Positions 15,642 through 23,536 of a DNA stretch of 27,454 nucleotides are shown piece after piece. This DNA is from an uncultured Verrucomicrobiota bacterium. GTDB lineage: Bacteria > Verrucomicrobiota > Verrucomicrobiae > Verrucomicrobiales > DEV007. Numbering within the stretch: position 1 is the first letter of the stretch; each line of letters opens with the position of its first letter. The notes under the pieces were generated by a model. It saw nothing but the letters and a program-made list of their open reading frames with translations. It had not been told where the DNA came from and made no database searches. Position numbers and translations under genes: made by a program. The stretch lies in the NCBI GenBank assembly GCA_902591645.1, contig CACJBM010000022.1, positions 1-27,454 on the forward strand. Reading direction: 5' to 3'.

Positions 15642-18600
15642 ATGGATAAGACCCCAATCCTTTGCTTCTTTATTTTACTTTTTCTTTGCCCTGCTAAGAC
15701 TTTCTCTCAGCTGAAAATCACAGAATTTTCAGCTAACTATGAGGGGACCTATCTCGACGAAGATGGGGACGCTTCCGACTGGATTGAGATCCAAAACTCA
15801 GGATCCAAAACTCTATCAACAAAAGGTTACTACCTCACTGACAATTCAAATAATCTTAATAAGTGGAGCTTCCCAGACCAAACGATCCCATCAAATGGGA
15901 TCATAATAGTCTTTGCCTCAGGCAAAGATCGGAGCATAAAAGGGAGAGAACTTCATACCAATTTCTCTCTATCTTCAGATGGAGAATTTCTTGCTCTAGT
16001 AGGTCCAGAGAATGTCGGCATTGCAACGGAATTTTCTCCTGCTTACCCAAAGCAATTTAGTAATTACTCATATGGATTTGGTTCTCACGACATACCTTCC
16101 GAGAAAACTTTAATCCCATGGCCTTCAACAGCAAAATGGATCATACCTGACAATAGTACAGCGGACTCATGGAACCTACCAGAATTTGATGATTCTGATT
16201 GGTTCGAAGGCAAGACAGGAATAGGGTTCGGATATAATTTCCCAAACTTTATAGGACCAGGCGGTAATACGAGTCAGGAAATGCGCGGCATCTCTCCTAG
16301 CGCTTATATCCGAATTGCTTTCACTCTAGACGATCCTCAAGCTGTTAAATCAATGGACTTATCCCTGCACTTCGAAGATGCAGTGATCATATATCTTAAC
16401 GGACATGAACTAATCAGTGAAAGTGCCCCTGAATCACCAGGACCAAATTCAACTGCATTAAATAATTTAAATAGTGAAGTTTTCTCTGGAGATCCAATGA
16501 AAATCTTCAGCTTAGATTTTGCGGGGAAATTAATAACTGGTGAAAATGTTCTCTCATTTCACTTAATGAATAATTCCGTTACCAGTTCAGATGTTCTATT
16601 AATTCCTAAACTAATTGCTCAATTAAGTTCATCTCAAGAAGATACCAAAAAAGGTTATTTCAAATCACCAACCCCAGGAAAACCAAACTCAACTATAGCT
16701 TACACAGGGCTAGTTAAAGATACTACATTTAGTGTTGATCGCGGTTTCTTCGCAGACCCATTTGACGTTACCGTTTCATGCAAAACAACTGGATCAACAA
16801 TAATTTATACAACGGATGGTAGTGAACCTGGACTGGAAAATGGCATAAAAATTGTGTCAGACAATGAAGAAACGCAACCCACTGCTCATGTCAGAATTAC
16901 CAAGACCACACCATTAAGAGCAATTGGTATCAAAACCGGTCTCATGCCATCCAACACAGACACACAGACTTATATATTTCTGGATGATGTACTGGATCAA
17001 GATGGAAACCCACAAGGTTACCCATTTCCCTGGAGAAATAGATCCGGACAAATCATCGGAGGTGATTATGGAATGGATCCCAATGTCGTTGGATCCCTAT
17101 ACACAAGAGAAGAAATTAAAGAAGGTCTATTAGATATTCCAACTGTCTCCATTGTAACTGATAAAACCAATCTCTTTGATCAGAAAACCGGAATACAGAT
17201 GAATTCACAGGATTCAGGAGATAGTTCCGAACGTCTGGTCTCCGTTGAACTGATTAATTTCCCGGAAAGTCCCAATGAACAACGAAATGCTGGAATGCGT
17301 ATGAATGGAAATGCGTCCAGATCACCGACAAGACCAAAACATAATTTCCGACTCATATTTAGGGATGAATATGGATCTAATATTCTTAAATACCCACTGT
17401 TCGGATCAGAAGCTGCCACGGACCAATTTAATTCCATCATATTGCGAGGTGGAAATGGCAATTCATGGATCCACCCTCATGCAAATGTATACAATAATGC
17501 AATGTATATCAGAGATCAGTGGTTCCGAGATGCCCATTCACTAATGGGATATCCAGAAACACTACAAAGAGAGGTTCATGTATATTTTAATGGCCTTTAC
17601 TGGGGAATGCACCACCTCTTTGAAAGAATTGAGGAGGAATGGACAGCAGAAAGATTCGGTGGAAATAAAGACGATTGGGAAGGTTTTCGGATCGTAGCTG
17701 GAAGCAGAATAGAAATTATTCACGGCACCGAAAAAGAAGTTGGCCAAGGAATACTCGATAGTTGGGATTCCATAATTAAATTTGCGAAAGCAGGAGATTT
17801 AGAAGCTGTGAGTGAGTATCTGGATTTAGATTCTTTTATTGACTATCTTCTACTCAATTTTCATGCAGGAAATAGTGACTGGGATCAAAATAATGTACGA
17901 GCAATGAGACGGGTATCTCCCCCTGGAAAATATATGTTCTTCTGCCACGATGCTGAGAGAGCTGGTTTTAATGCAGGGGCATCCTCAACAGTATCAATCA
18001 ATGTGACGACTAAAAATACAGTTCGTGGTCCCACATCAATACATAACGATTTAAGAAAAATTCCTGCCTACGCAATTCGGTTTGCTGATAGATCACACCT
18101 TCATCTTTTCAATGGAGGAGCACTCAGTCCTGAGAATGGTGCACAACTATGGAAGGACCGCGCCGATGGAATTCGCTTGGCACTCAAAGCGGAAAGTGCA
18201 AGGTGGGGTGATTTTCGGCGAGAACCGCCTCTGAGTCTAAATGATTGGGAAAAGTCACTCAAACGAGAATACGAACAATGGTTTCCATTCAGAACACCAG
18301 TTACCATATCCCAATTACGAGCCCGCGGGTTATATCCTAAAACTGAATCGCCTGATTTTTCTCAGCACGGTGGTCAGGTTTCCTCCGGATTTTCATTGGA
18401 AATGACTAATCCGAACGCTGGCGGCACTATATACTATACGTTAGATGGATCAGATCCCCGCACCTCGGATACCGAACCTGAAGAAAATTTTCTCGTTCCT
18501 GAAAAGACTTCCGCTCTGGTTCTCGTTCAGTCAGAAGATGGCGGACTGGGTCTGGATTGGACGAATGTTAATTTTAATGATTCACAATGGCAGAGCGGAC

Positions 18601-19922
18601 AGACTGGGATCGGCTTTGAAAAGATTGCCGGTGACTATCAACCCCTAATCAACTTTCCTCTCTCTTCAATGCTCGGAGTCAATGCTTCCTGCATGATCCG
18701 TATTCCATTTAATATACCCAATCAGGAAGCCCTCGATAAAATATTCTCACTGGAACTGAACATGAAATATGATGACGGATACGCTGCTTTCATCAACGGA
18801 GAATTTGTCGCCGGAAAGAACAACCCCGAAACGCTGAGCTGGAACTCAAGAGCTACCCGGTCTCACCTCGACTCTTTGGCCATTGAATTTGAATCAGTTG
18901 ATATATCAAACGCGACATCAAAGCTTAGAGTTGGCAAAAACATCCTTGCCATTCAGGCGATGAACTCATCACGTAGTGGCAGCGACTTCCTTATCATCCC
19001 TCAACTCTCCTATGGAACAAAATCCTCAAATGGACTCTCCCCTTCAGCAATTAGATATAATTCCTCTGTAACCTTATCCAAGAGCGGAGCAGTTAAGGCG
19101 CGGATCCTTGAGGACGGTGTCTGGTCTGCACTCAATCAAGCTAAATTCATTGTTGGAGTTCCTGCAGAAGCAGGAAATCTTGTCATTTCCGAGATTCACT
19201 ATAATCCAAGCGGACAGTCCGAGGAAAATGAATTCATCGAACTGATGAACATATCCGATAAAACAATACAACTAACCGGTGTGAGTTTCTCTGCGGGGAT
19301 TCAATACAATTTTGAAGACGATGCGACGCTCGAGCCAATGAAGCGAATAGTTCTGAGGCACGGAGAGTACACTGGCCAATTGGATAATGGCGGAGAAAAC
19401 ATCACATTACTGGATGCCAATGGAAACATTATTGAAAGCTTCAGATATAACGATAAATCACCATGGCCCGAGGCCCCTGATGGTAACGGACCGAGCCTCG
19501 TGAAGATAGCACCTGAGCACAGACTCAACCCTGAACTCCCTTCGAGTTGGAGACCAAGTGTTCAGGACAACGGTAACCCGGGATCCTCAGATGCCACCTC
19601 TTTTGAGGGAAATGGTCATGAGGCTATTCTTTCCTATTCACTTAAAACATCACCATTCAAAAACACAGGATCGTACGGAATTACTCAATTAAAAGGTTCC
19701 TCCGATTTTGTTTTTATTGCCACCATAGAAGCCAATATTTCATCTGATGATGCTATCTATGCCATTGAATTCTCATCAGATCTACAGCATTGGAATGAAG
19801 GGATATTTCTTGGAAAGATCGATTCTAACTCACCTGGAAACACCTTGTCATGGCAATCCAAAACTTTAGTTAATGATCAAAATCCCCAACAATTTGCCAG
19901 AGTGAAAATAACAATCAGATAA
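15642..19922 (+). CDS. giant secreted CotH / lamin-tail / chitobiase-like multidomain protein
   Basis: 1426 residues, signal peptide about 1-22. Domains in order: lamin tail domain (24-121; ITEFSANYEG, DWIEIQNSG); a jelly-roll/galactose-binding-like module (157-330; FDDSDWFEGKTGIGFG, YLNGHEL); chitobiase C-terminal-like domain (362-445; GSTIIYTTDGSEP); CotH kinase-like domain (about 497-780; GMRMNGNASR, VYFNGLYWGMHHLFERIEE, NSDWDQNN, HDAERAG); second chitobiase-like domain beginning GGTIYYTLDGSDPR (927-940) and resuming SPSAIRYNSSVTL (1133-1145); between those halves a second jelly-roll module (955-1125); second lamin tail (1178-1310). The last residues look like a beta-rich tail. CotH is an atypical protein kinase of spore coats, and in PVC bacteria it occurs in large extracellular proteins of unknown role. 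GC content rises in the 3' half. No sorting signal is recognised. Confidence 0.88.
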   Translation: MDKTPILCFFILLFLCPAKTFSQLKITEFSANYEGTYLDEDGDASDWIEIQNSGSKTLSTKGYYLTDNSNNLNKWSFPDQTIPSNGIIIVFASGKDRSIKGRELHTNFSLSSDGEFLALVGPENVGIATEFSPAYPKQFSNYSYGFGSHDIPSEKTLIPWPSTAKWIIPDNSTADSWNLPEFDDSDWFEGKTGIGFGYNFPNFIGPGGNTSQEMRGISPSAYIRIAFTLDDPQAVKSMDLSLHFEDAVIIYLNGHELISESAPESPGPNSTALNNLNSEVFSGDPMKIFSLDFAGKLITGENVLSFHLMNNSVTSSDVLLIPKLIAQLSSSQEDTKKGYFKSPTPGKPNSTIAYTGLVKDTTFSVDRGFFADPFDVTVSCKTTGSTIIYTTDGSEPGLENGIKIVSDNEETQPTAHVRITKTTPLRAIGIKTGLMPSNTDTQTYIFLDDVLDQDGNPQGYPFPWRNRSGQIIGGDYGMDPNVVGSLYTREEIKEGLLDIPTVSIVTDKTNLFDQKTGIQMNSQDSGDSSERLVSVELINFPESPNEQRNAGMRMNGNASRSPTRPKHNFRLIFRDEYGSNILKYPLFGSEAATDQFNSIILRGGNGNSWIHPHANVYNNAMYIRDQWFRDAHSLMGYPETLQREVHVYFNGLYWGMHHLFERIEEEWTAERFGGNKDDWEGFRIVAGSRIEIIHGTEKEVGQGILDSWDSIIKFAKAGDLEAVSEYLDLDSFIDYLLLNFHAGNSDWDQNNVRAMRRVSPPGKYMFFCHDAERAGFNAGASSTVSINVTTKNTVRGPTSIHNDLRKIPAYAIRFADRSHLHLFNGGALSPENGAQLWKDRADGIRLALKAESARWGDFRREPPLSLNDWEKSLKREYEQWFPFRTPVTISQLRARGLYPKTESPDFSQHGGQVSSGFSLEMTNPNAGGTIYYTLDGSDPRTSDTEPEENFLVPEKTSALVLVQSEDGGLGLDWTNVNFNDSQWQSGQTGIGFEKIAGDYQPLINFPLSSMLGVNASCMIRIPFNIPNQEALDKIFSLELNMKYDDGYAAFINGEFVAGKNNPETLSWNSRATRSHLDSLAIEFESVDISNATSKLRVGKNILAIQAMNSSRSGSDFLIIPQLSYGTKSSNGLSPSAIRYNSSVTLSKSGAVKARILEDGVWSALNQAKFIVGVPAEAGNLVISEIHYNPSGQSEENEFIELMNISDKTIQLTGVSFSAGIQYNFEDDATLEPMKRIVLRHGEYTGQLDNGGENITLLDANGNIIESFRYNDKSPWPEAPDGNGPSLVKIAPEHRLNPELPSSWRPSVQDNGNPGSSDATSFEGNGHEAILSYSLKTSPFKNTGSYGITQLKGSSDFVFIATIEANISSDDAIYAIEFSSDLQHWNEGIFLGKIDSNSPGNTLSWQSKTLVNDQNPQQFARVKITIR

Positions 19923-19971
19923 ATCATCGCAATCATATGGACCACAGATAGATTATTATATCACTAAGATT

Positions 19972-20961
19972 ATGTTACTTGCTATCGAAAGTTCCTGTGA
20001 TGAAACCGCAGCGGCCGTCCTATCACCCCCTTCCTCCCTATTAGCAAGCCACATAGCATCCCAAATAGAGAAACACAGACCTTATGGTGGAGTAGTTCCA
20101 GAACTCGCTTCACGAAATCATCTGATTTTATTAAATCCAATCATATCTCAAACTCTAAAGAGTGCCGACATTAGGATCGATGACGTTCAAGCATTCTCTG
20201 CGACTTCAGGTCCTGGACTTTCAAGTTCCTTATTGATGGGAAATACCGTAGCCAAGGCGCTGGCCTTAGCAAGTAACAAGCCTTTCATATCAGTAAACCA
20301 TATTGAAGGGCACCTTTGTTCGCCATTCATGCAAATGGAAATTAAACCACACATTGCACTCATTGTTAGCGGAGGACACACTTTACTGGTCAAAGTGAAC
20401 GAATTTAATAACTATAAAACACTAGGGAGCTCCCTAGATGACGCAGCAGGAGAAGCCTTTGATAAAGTGGGGAAAATGCTTGGGCTCCCATATCCCGGTG
20501 GGCCGGAAGTCGAAAAATTAGCAAAACGGGGGGATCCTGAACGTTTCAATTTTCCTCGAAGCATGATCAATAGAGACAATTCAAGCTTCAGCTTCAGCGG
20601 CCTCAAGACTTCAGTTCTTTATGCGCTAAATAAAATACAGAATCCTAACAAACAAATACTAGCCGATCTTTGTGCGTCCTTTCAAATTGCAGTTGTAGAA
20701 ATATTAGTACATAAAGCAATTCAGGCAGCGCTTAAGGAAGATCTTACAACTATAGCTTTGAGCGGGGGGGTAGCATGTAATAATTTTCTTCGCCAAGAAC
20801 TACTTGATGGGTGTCAAAAATATGGATTAGAACTCATCGCCGTTAATCCTAAACACAGCACTGATAATGCTGCAATGATAGCAAGAGCAGCAGCCGAAAG
20901 GTTCATACGAAAGAAATTTTCCACCCTTTCTGAAGACGTTGACCCAAACCTGAAAATTTGA
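19972..20961 (+). CDS. tsaD: tRNA N6-adenosine threonylcarbamoyltransferase TsaD
   Basis: 329 residues, the usual length for bacterial TsaD. It transfers threonylcarbamoyl from TsaC-made threonylcarbamoyl-AMP to A37 of ANN-decoding tRNAs, with TsaB and TsaE as partners encoded elsewhere. Visible signatures: AIESSCDET (4-12), PYGGVVPELASRNH (37-50), SGPGLSSSLLMG (79-90), metal-binding HIEGH (His110, His114), VSGGHTLL, AGEAFDKVGKMLGL, SFSGLKT, SGGVACN and STDNAAM. It is cytoplasmic and essential in most bacteria. It starts 49 bases after the CotH gene and is convergent with the gene ending at 20969, with only seven bases between. Confidence 0.97.
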   Translation: MLLAIESSCDETAAAVLSPPSSLLASHIASQIEKHRPYGGVVPELASRNHLILLNPIISQTLKSADIRIDDVQAFSATSGPGLSSSLLMGNTVAKALALASNKPFISVNHIEGHLCSPFMQMEIKPHIALIVSGGHTLLVKVNEFNNYKTLGSSLDDAAGEAFDKVGKMLGLPYPGGPEVEKLAKRGDPERFNFPRSMINRDNSSFSFSGLKTSVLYALNKIQNPNKQILADLCASFQIAVVEILVHKAIQAALKEDLTTIALSGGVACNNFLRQELLDGCQKYGLELIAVNPKHSTDNAAMIARAAAERFIRKKFSTLSEDVDPNLKI

Positions 20962-20968
20962 AGAGAAA

Positions 20969-21850
20969 TTATATTTTTCGCTCATTGATATGAGATATAA
21001 CTCTTTCAACCGCTTCCACTAATCTTTCTCTAATCAGTTCAGCCTGATCTGCGAAAATTCTTTGAACCCTCTCATATTCATTCCTCCCCTCAACGGTTTC
21101 TATGCGAACAGGATCGCACCCCAATGAAGTCAAATCATAAGGGCTAGCACGCATGTCAAGATCTCTAATCTTAGCGGCAAGCAAAAAAGCATCGGAAATA
21201 ATTTCAGATGAAATCCACGGGCTCATTTTATACGCCCACTTATATAGGTCCATATTCGTGTGCAAACAGCCAGGCTGCTCATGAGCTATTCTGCTTGCAA
21301 AGGTAGGATTACTTATATTCTTTGGTCTAGCCGATGGTGAAAAGAAACGAACCGCATCATAATGGCTACAACAGACTCTCTGTTGATCTAAAAAGTGGTT
21401 AATCTTCTCAGGACTCAAACGAAGAGGAAATTGAGAATGTCGGAGTTCAGATGTTGGTACACGGTATACCATCGCCCACTCATGCAAACCGTAACATTTA
21501 TACATGCCAGATCTCGAAGTAATGGATTTCATAAGTTCATAAATCCAAAATGCAGTTCTTTTCTGCCTTCCCCCCATCAAAGAAAGGTCAAGCGTAGCTA
21601 GGTTCTGATCTCTTTTCCAAAAATTCCCTAATTGAGTTGTTGGATCCACTCCTTCCAAAGAAAAACCAATACCAGGACTCCATCGAGTCAATTGTCCAGG
21701 CCGAAAACTATAATAAGTGAATAGAAAATCCGCCACAGGGTGGACCTGACCCCTTGCTCTACGGAAACGAAATTCCTCGACCCAGGGAAGAACCTTATCA
21801 GAGTGAGACTTCGCCTTGCTCCTCCAATCTGAAGAATTAAGAATTTCCAT
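20969..21850 (-). CDS. conserved protein, family sometimes labelled 3-methyladenine DNA glycosylase
   Basis: 293 residues, no signal peptide or membrane segment. The N-terminal block HPVADFLFTYYSFRPGQL (37-54) and the WSPG that follows resemble a family found in Actinobacteria and Verrucomicrobiota that databases often call 3-methyladenine DNA glycosylase. I recall no biochemical basis for that label, and I see no HhH or AlkA/TagA signature. Conserved-looking His and Cys residues cluster at YKCYGLHEWAM (117-127), CCSHYDAVRFF (160-170) and QPGCLHTNMDLYKW (192-205), suggesting a metal or catalytic site (inference). The C-terminus is helical and charged. It is convergent with tsaD and divergent from the M42 peptidase gene, so it is transcribed alone. 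Confidence 0.7.
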   Translation of the reverse strand: MEILNSSDWRSKAKSHSDKVLPWVEEFRFRRARGQVHPVADFLFTYYSFRPGQLTRWSPGIGFSLEGVDPTTQLGNFWKRDQNLATLDLSLMGGRQKRTAFWIYELMKSITSRSGMYKCYGLHEWAMVYRVPTSELRHSQFPLRLSPEKINHFLDQQRVCCSHYDAVRFFSPSARPKNISNPTFASRIAHEQPGCLHTNMDLYKWAYKMSPWISSEIISDAFLLAAKIRDLDMRASPYDLTSLGCDPVRIETVEGRNEYERVQRIFADQAELIRERLVEAVERVISHINERKI

Positions 21851-21980
21851 GTTTAAAGTTTTTTTCCATAAATATAAATGCCAGATTGCCTTCTTTGATT
21901 GGAAATTATATAAACAATTCTGCAGTTAAATAATAGCGAATGATTCTATCAACTAATAAAAAAACATTAAAATTTCAATA

Positions 21981-23063
21981 ATGACAAACAGCGAAAAAAA
22001 ATTTCTATTTGAACTCTTATCTGCGCCAAGCCCAACCGGATTTGAAACCGCAGGTCAAAAGGTCTGGGCCAAGTATATTAATAAATTTGCAGATACAGTT
22101 GAAAATGATGCTTATGGAACAGCTTGGGCAACACTGAAAGGGAAATCACCAAAAGCTCCCACAGTAATGCTCGAAGCACACGCTGATGAAATTGGTTACA
22201 TCATCAAACACATTTGCAAGAATGGATTCCTTAGAATTGACCGAGTCGGCGGTTCCGACGCGGCTACTGGGCGAGGCAGGCGCCTAAAGATCTTGGGAGA
22301 CAAGGGAGCAGTAAAAGGAATTATAGGAAATACTGCAATCCACCTGAGAAAAGATTCCCTTGGAAATGAAAGTGCACCAAAAATCCATGAACTTTACGTT
22401 GATGTCGGGGCATCTTCTGACAAAGAAGTCGCAAAATTAGGACTGCGAGTTGGCCATCCTGCCGTTTATTCTGATGAGCCTGAAGAATTTTCAAAAGGTA
22501 AAATTGTTAGCCGAGCTCTCGATAATCGGATAGGCGGATACATTATAGCAAGAGTAATGGCGGAATTATCAAAAGAAAAAAATAAGTGTGCTGCCACAGT
22601 GCAATGTGTAAATTCAGTCCAAGAAGAGATTGGCGGTCACGGCGCAACCATGATCACCAGAAGGTTAATGCCTGACGTGGCTGTTTGCCTAGATGTTACT
22701 CATGCTACAGATACCCCAGGAATTGATCATTCTATTCATGGCCAAATCAAAATGGGCGGCGGTCCATCAGTAACGCATGGAACATGCAACCATCCAAATG
22801 TCATAAAAAGAATCTTAGAAGTTGCGGAAAAAAATAAGATTCCCATTCAGCATGAATCTAGTTCCAGATATAGCGGCACAGACACTGATAATATTTCATA
22901 TACCGGAGAAGGAATACCAAGTGCATTAATTTCATTACCTCTTAGGTATATGCACTCAGTAGTTGAAGTCGTGGAAATAAAAGACGTTGAAAAAGTGATA
23001 TCAGTACTCGTTAAATTTGTTAAGTCACTGAAATCTGGAGATGAATTCGGTATAAAAATATAA
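21981..23063 (+). CDS. M42 family metallo-aminopeptidase
   Basis: 360 residues, cytoplasmic. Ligands of the two-metal site are visible in the family order: EAHADEIG (His67, with catalytic Asp69), RALDNRIG (Asp181), VQEEIGGHGA (catalytic Glu215 and ligand Glu216), CLDVTHA (Asp238) and RYMHS (His325). The N-terminal LLSAPSPTGFE is typical. M42 enzymes (TET/PepA/FrvX type) form large oligomeric shells and trim N-terminal residues from peptides in the cytosol. Specificity cannot be assigned. No operon partner: convergent with the glutaredoxin gene at a 15-base distance. The ATG follows an A/T-rich leader without a Shine-Dalgarno. Confidence 0.93.
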   Translation: MTNSEKKFLFELLSAPSPTGFETAGQKVWAKYINKFADTVENDAYGTAWATLKGKSPKAPTVMLEAHADEIGYIIKHICKNGFLRIDRVGGSDAATGRGRRLKILGDKGAVKGIIGNTAIHLRKDSLGNESAPKIHELYVDVGASSDKEVAKLGLRVGHPAVYSDEPEEFSKGKIVSRALDNRIGGYIIARVMAELSKEKNKCAATVQCVNSVQEEIGGHGATMITRRLMPDVAVCLDVTHATDTPGIDHSIHGQIKMGGGPSVTHGTCNHPNVIKRILEVAEKNKIPIQHESSSRYSGTDTDNISYTGEGIPSALISLPLRYMHSVVEVVEIKDVEKVISVLVKFVKSLKSGDEFGIKI

Positions 23064-23078
23064 ACTACCTAGGATATG

Positions 23079-23438
23079 TTATTCAATGAAATTGATCTTC
23101 CCTGAAGCTTTGTCCATCGCAGCATGCTGCTCGTCGGTGCAAGCTGAATCAGTTGGTGCATCAGCTTCATTATCCGTTTTTATGACAATGCCTTTCTCAA
23201 GCATATATGCTTCAACTTCATCTCCACTAACATCAGCCAACATTACATCATTGACTACCACGCACGGCGAAAGAGGCTGACCACTTTGCTGTTCCATTTC
23301 CCATCGAAAAGCGGGGTTAGCAATAATATCTTTTTCTTCATAATCAAGACCATGTTTACGCATAATGGCCCTGACCCCTTCACTCCATCCGCAGTAAGTT
23401 TTAAGGTAAGCAGTAATTACAGGTTTATTATCTGACAT
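23079..23438 (-). CDS. glutaredoxin-like protein with CGWS active site
   Basis: 119 residues. The first 85 fit the glutaredoxin fold: ITAYLKTYCGWSEGVRAIM (8-26) with the active-site Cys16-Gly-Trp-Ser19, the cis-proline strand LSPCVVVN (56-63), and a SGDE turn (71-74) in place of the usual GG-D. The second active-site cysteine is Ser, so it is monothiol at that site, and CGWS differs from both CPYC and the CGFS of Fe-S-carrying glutaredoxins. Cys59 next to the cis-proline and Cys100 in an acidic tail of about 30 residues could act as resolving cysteines (inference). The family occurs in PVC bacteria to my recollection. It is transcribed divergently from the phosphatase gene at 23537. Confidence 0.8.
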   Translation of the reverse strand: MSDNKPVITAYLKTYCGWSEGVRAIMRKHGLDYEEKDIIANPAFRWEMEQQSGQPLSPCVVVNDVMLADVSGDEVEAYMLEKGIVIKTDNEADAPTDSACTDEQHAAMDKASGKINFIE

Positions 23439-23536
23439 AGCAATCTAATGAAGTTACAATAAATATAAATATCAAGAAATCAAATAAGACTGAATATTTT
23501 GCGCTTAGTCACCGTCAAAAAACAACAGCCCATATC

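Noticed and set aside
949..20961. Functional link between the Bud32-like kinase part and TsaD (Kae1 family)
   Set aside because: Bud32 partners Kae1 in archaea and eukaryotes, but here the genes are 18 kb apart, bacteria use TsaB/TsaE instead, and the kinase similarity is only at motif level.
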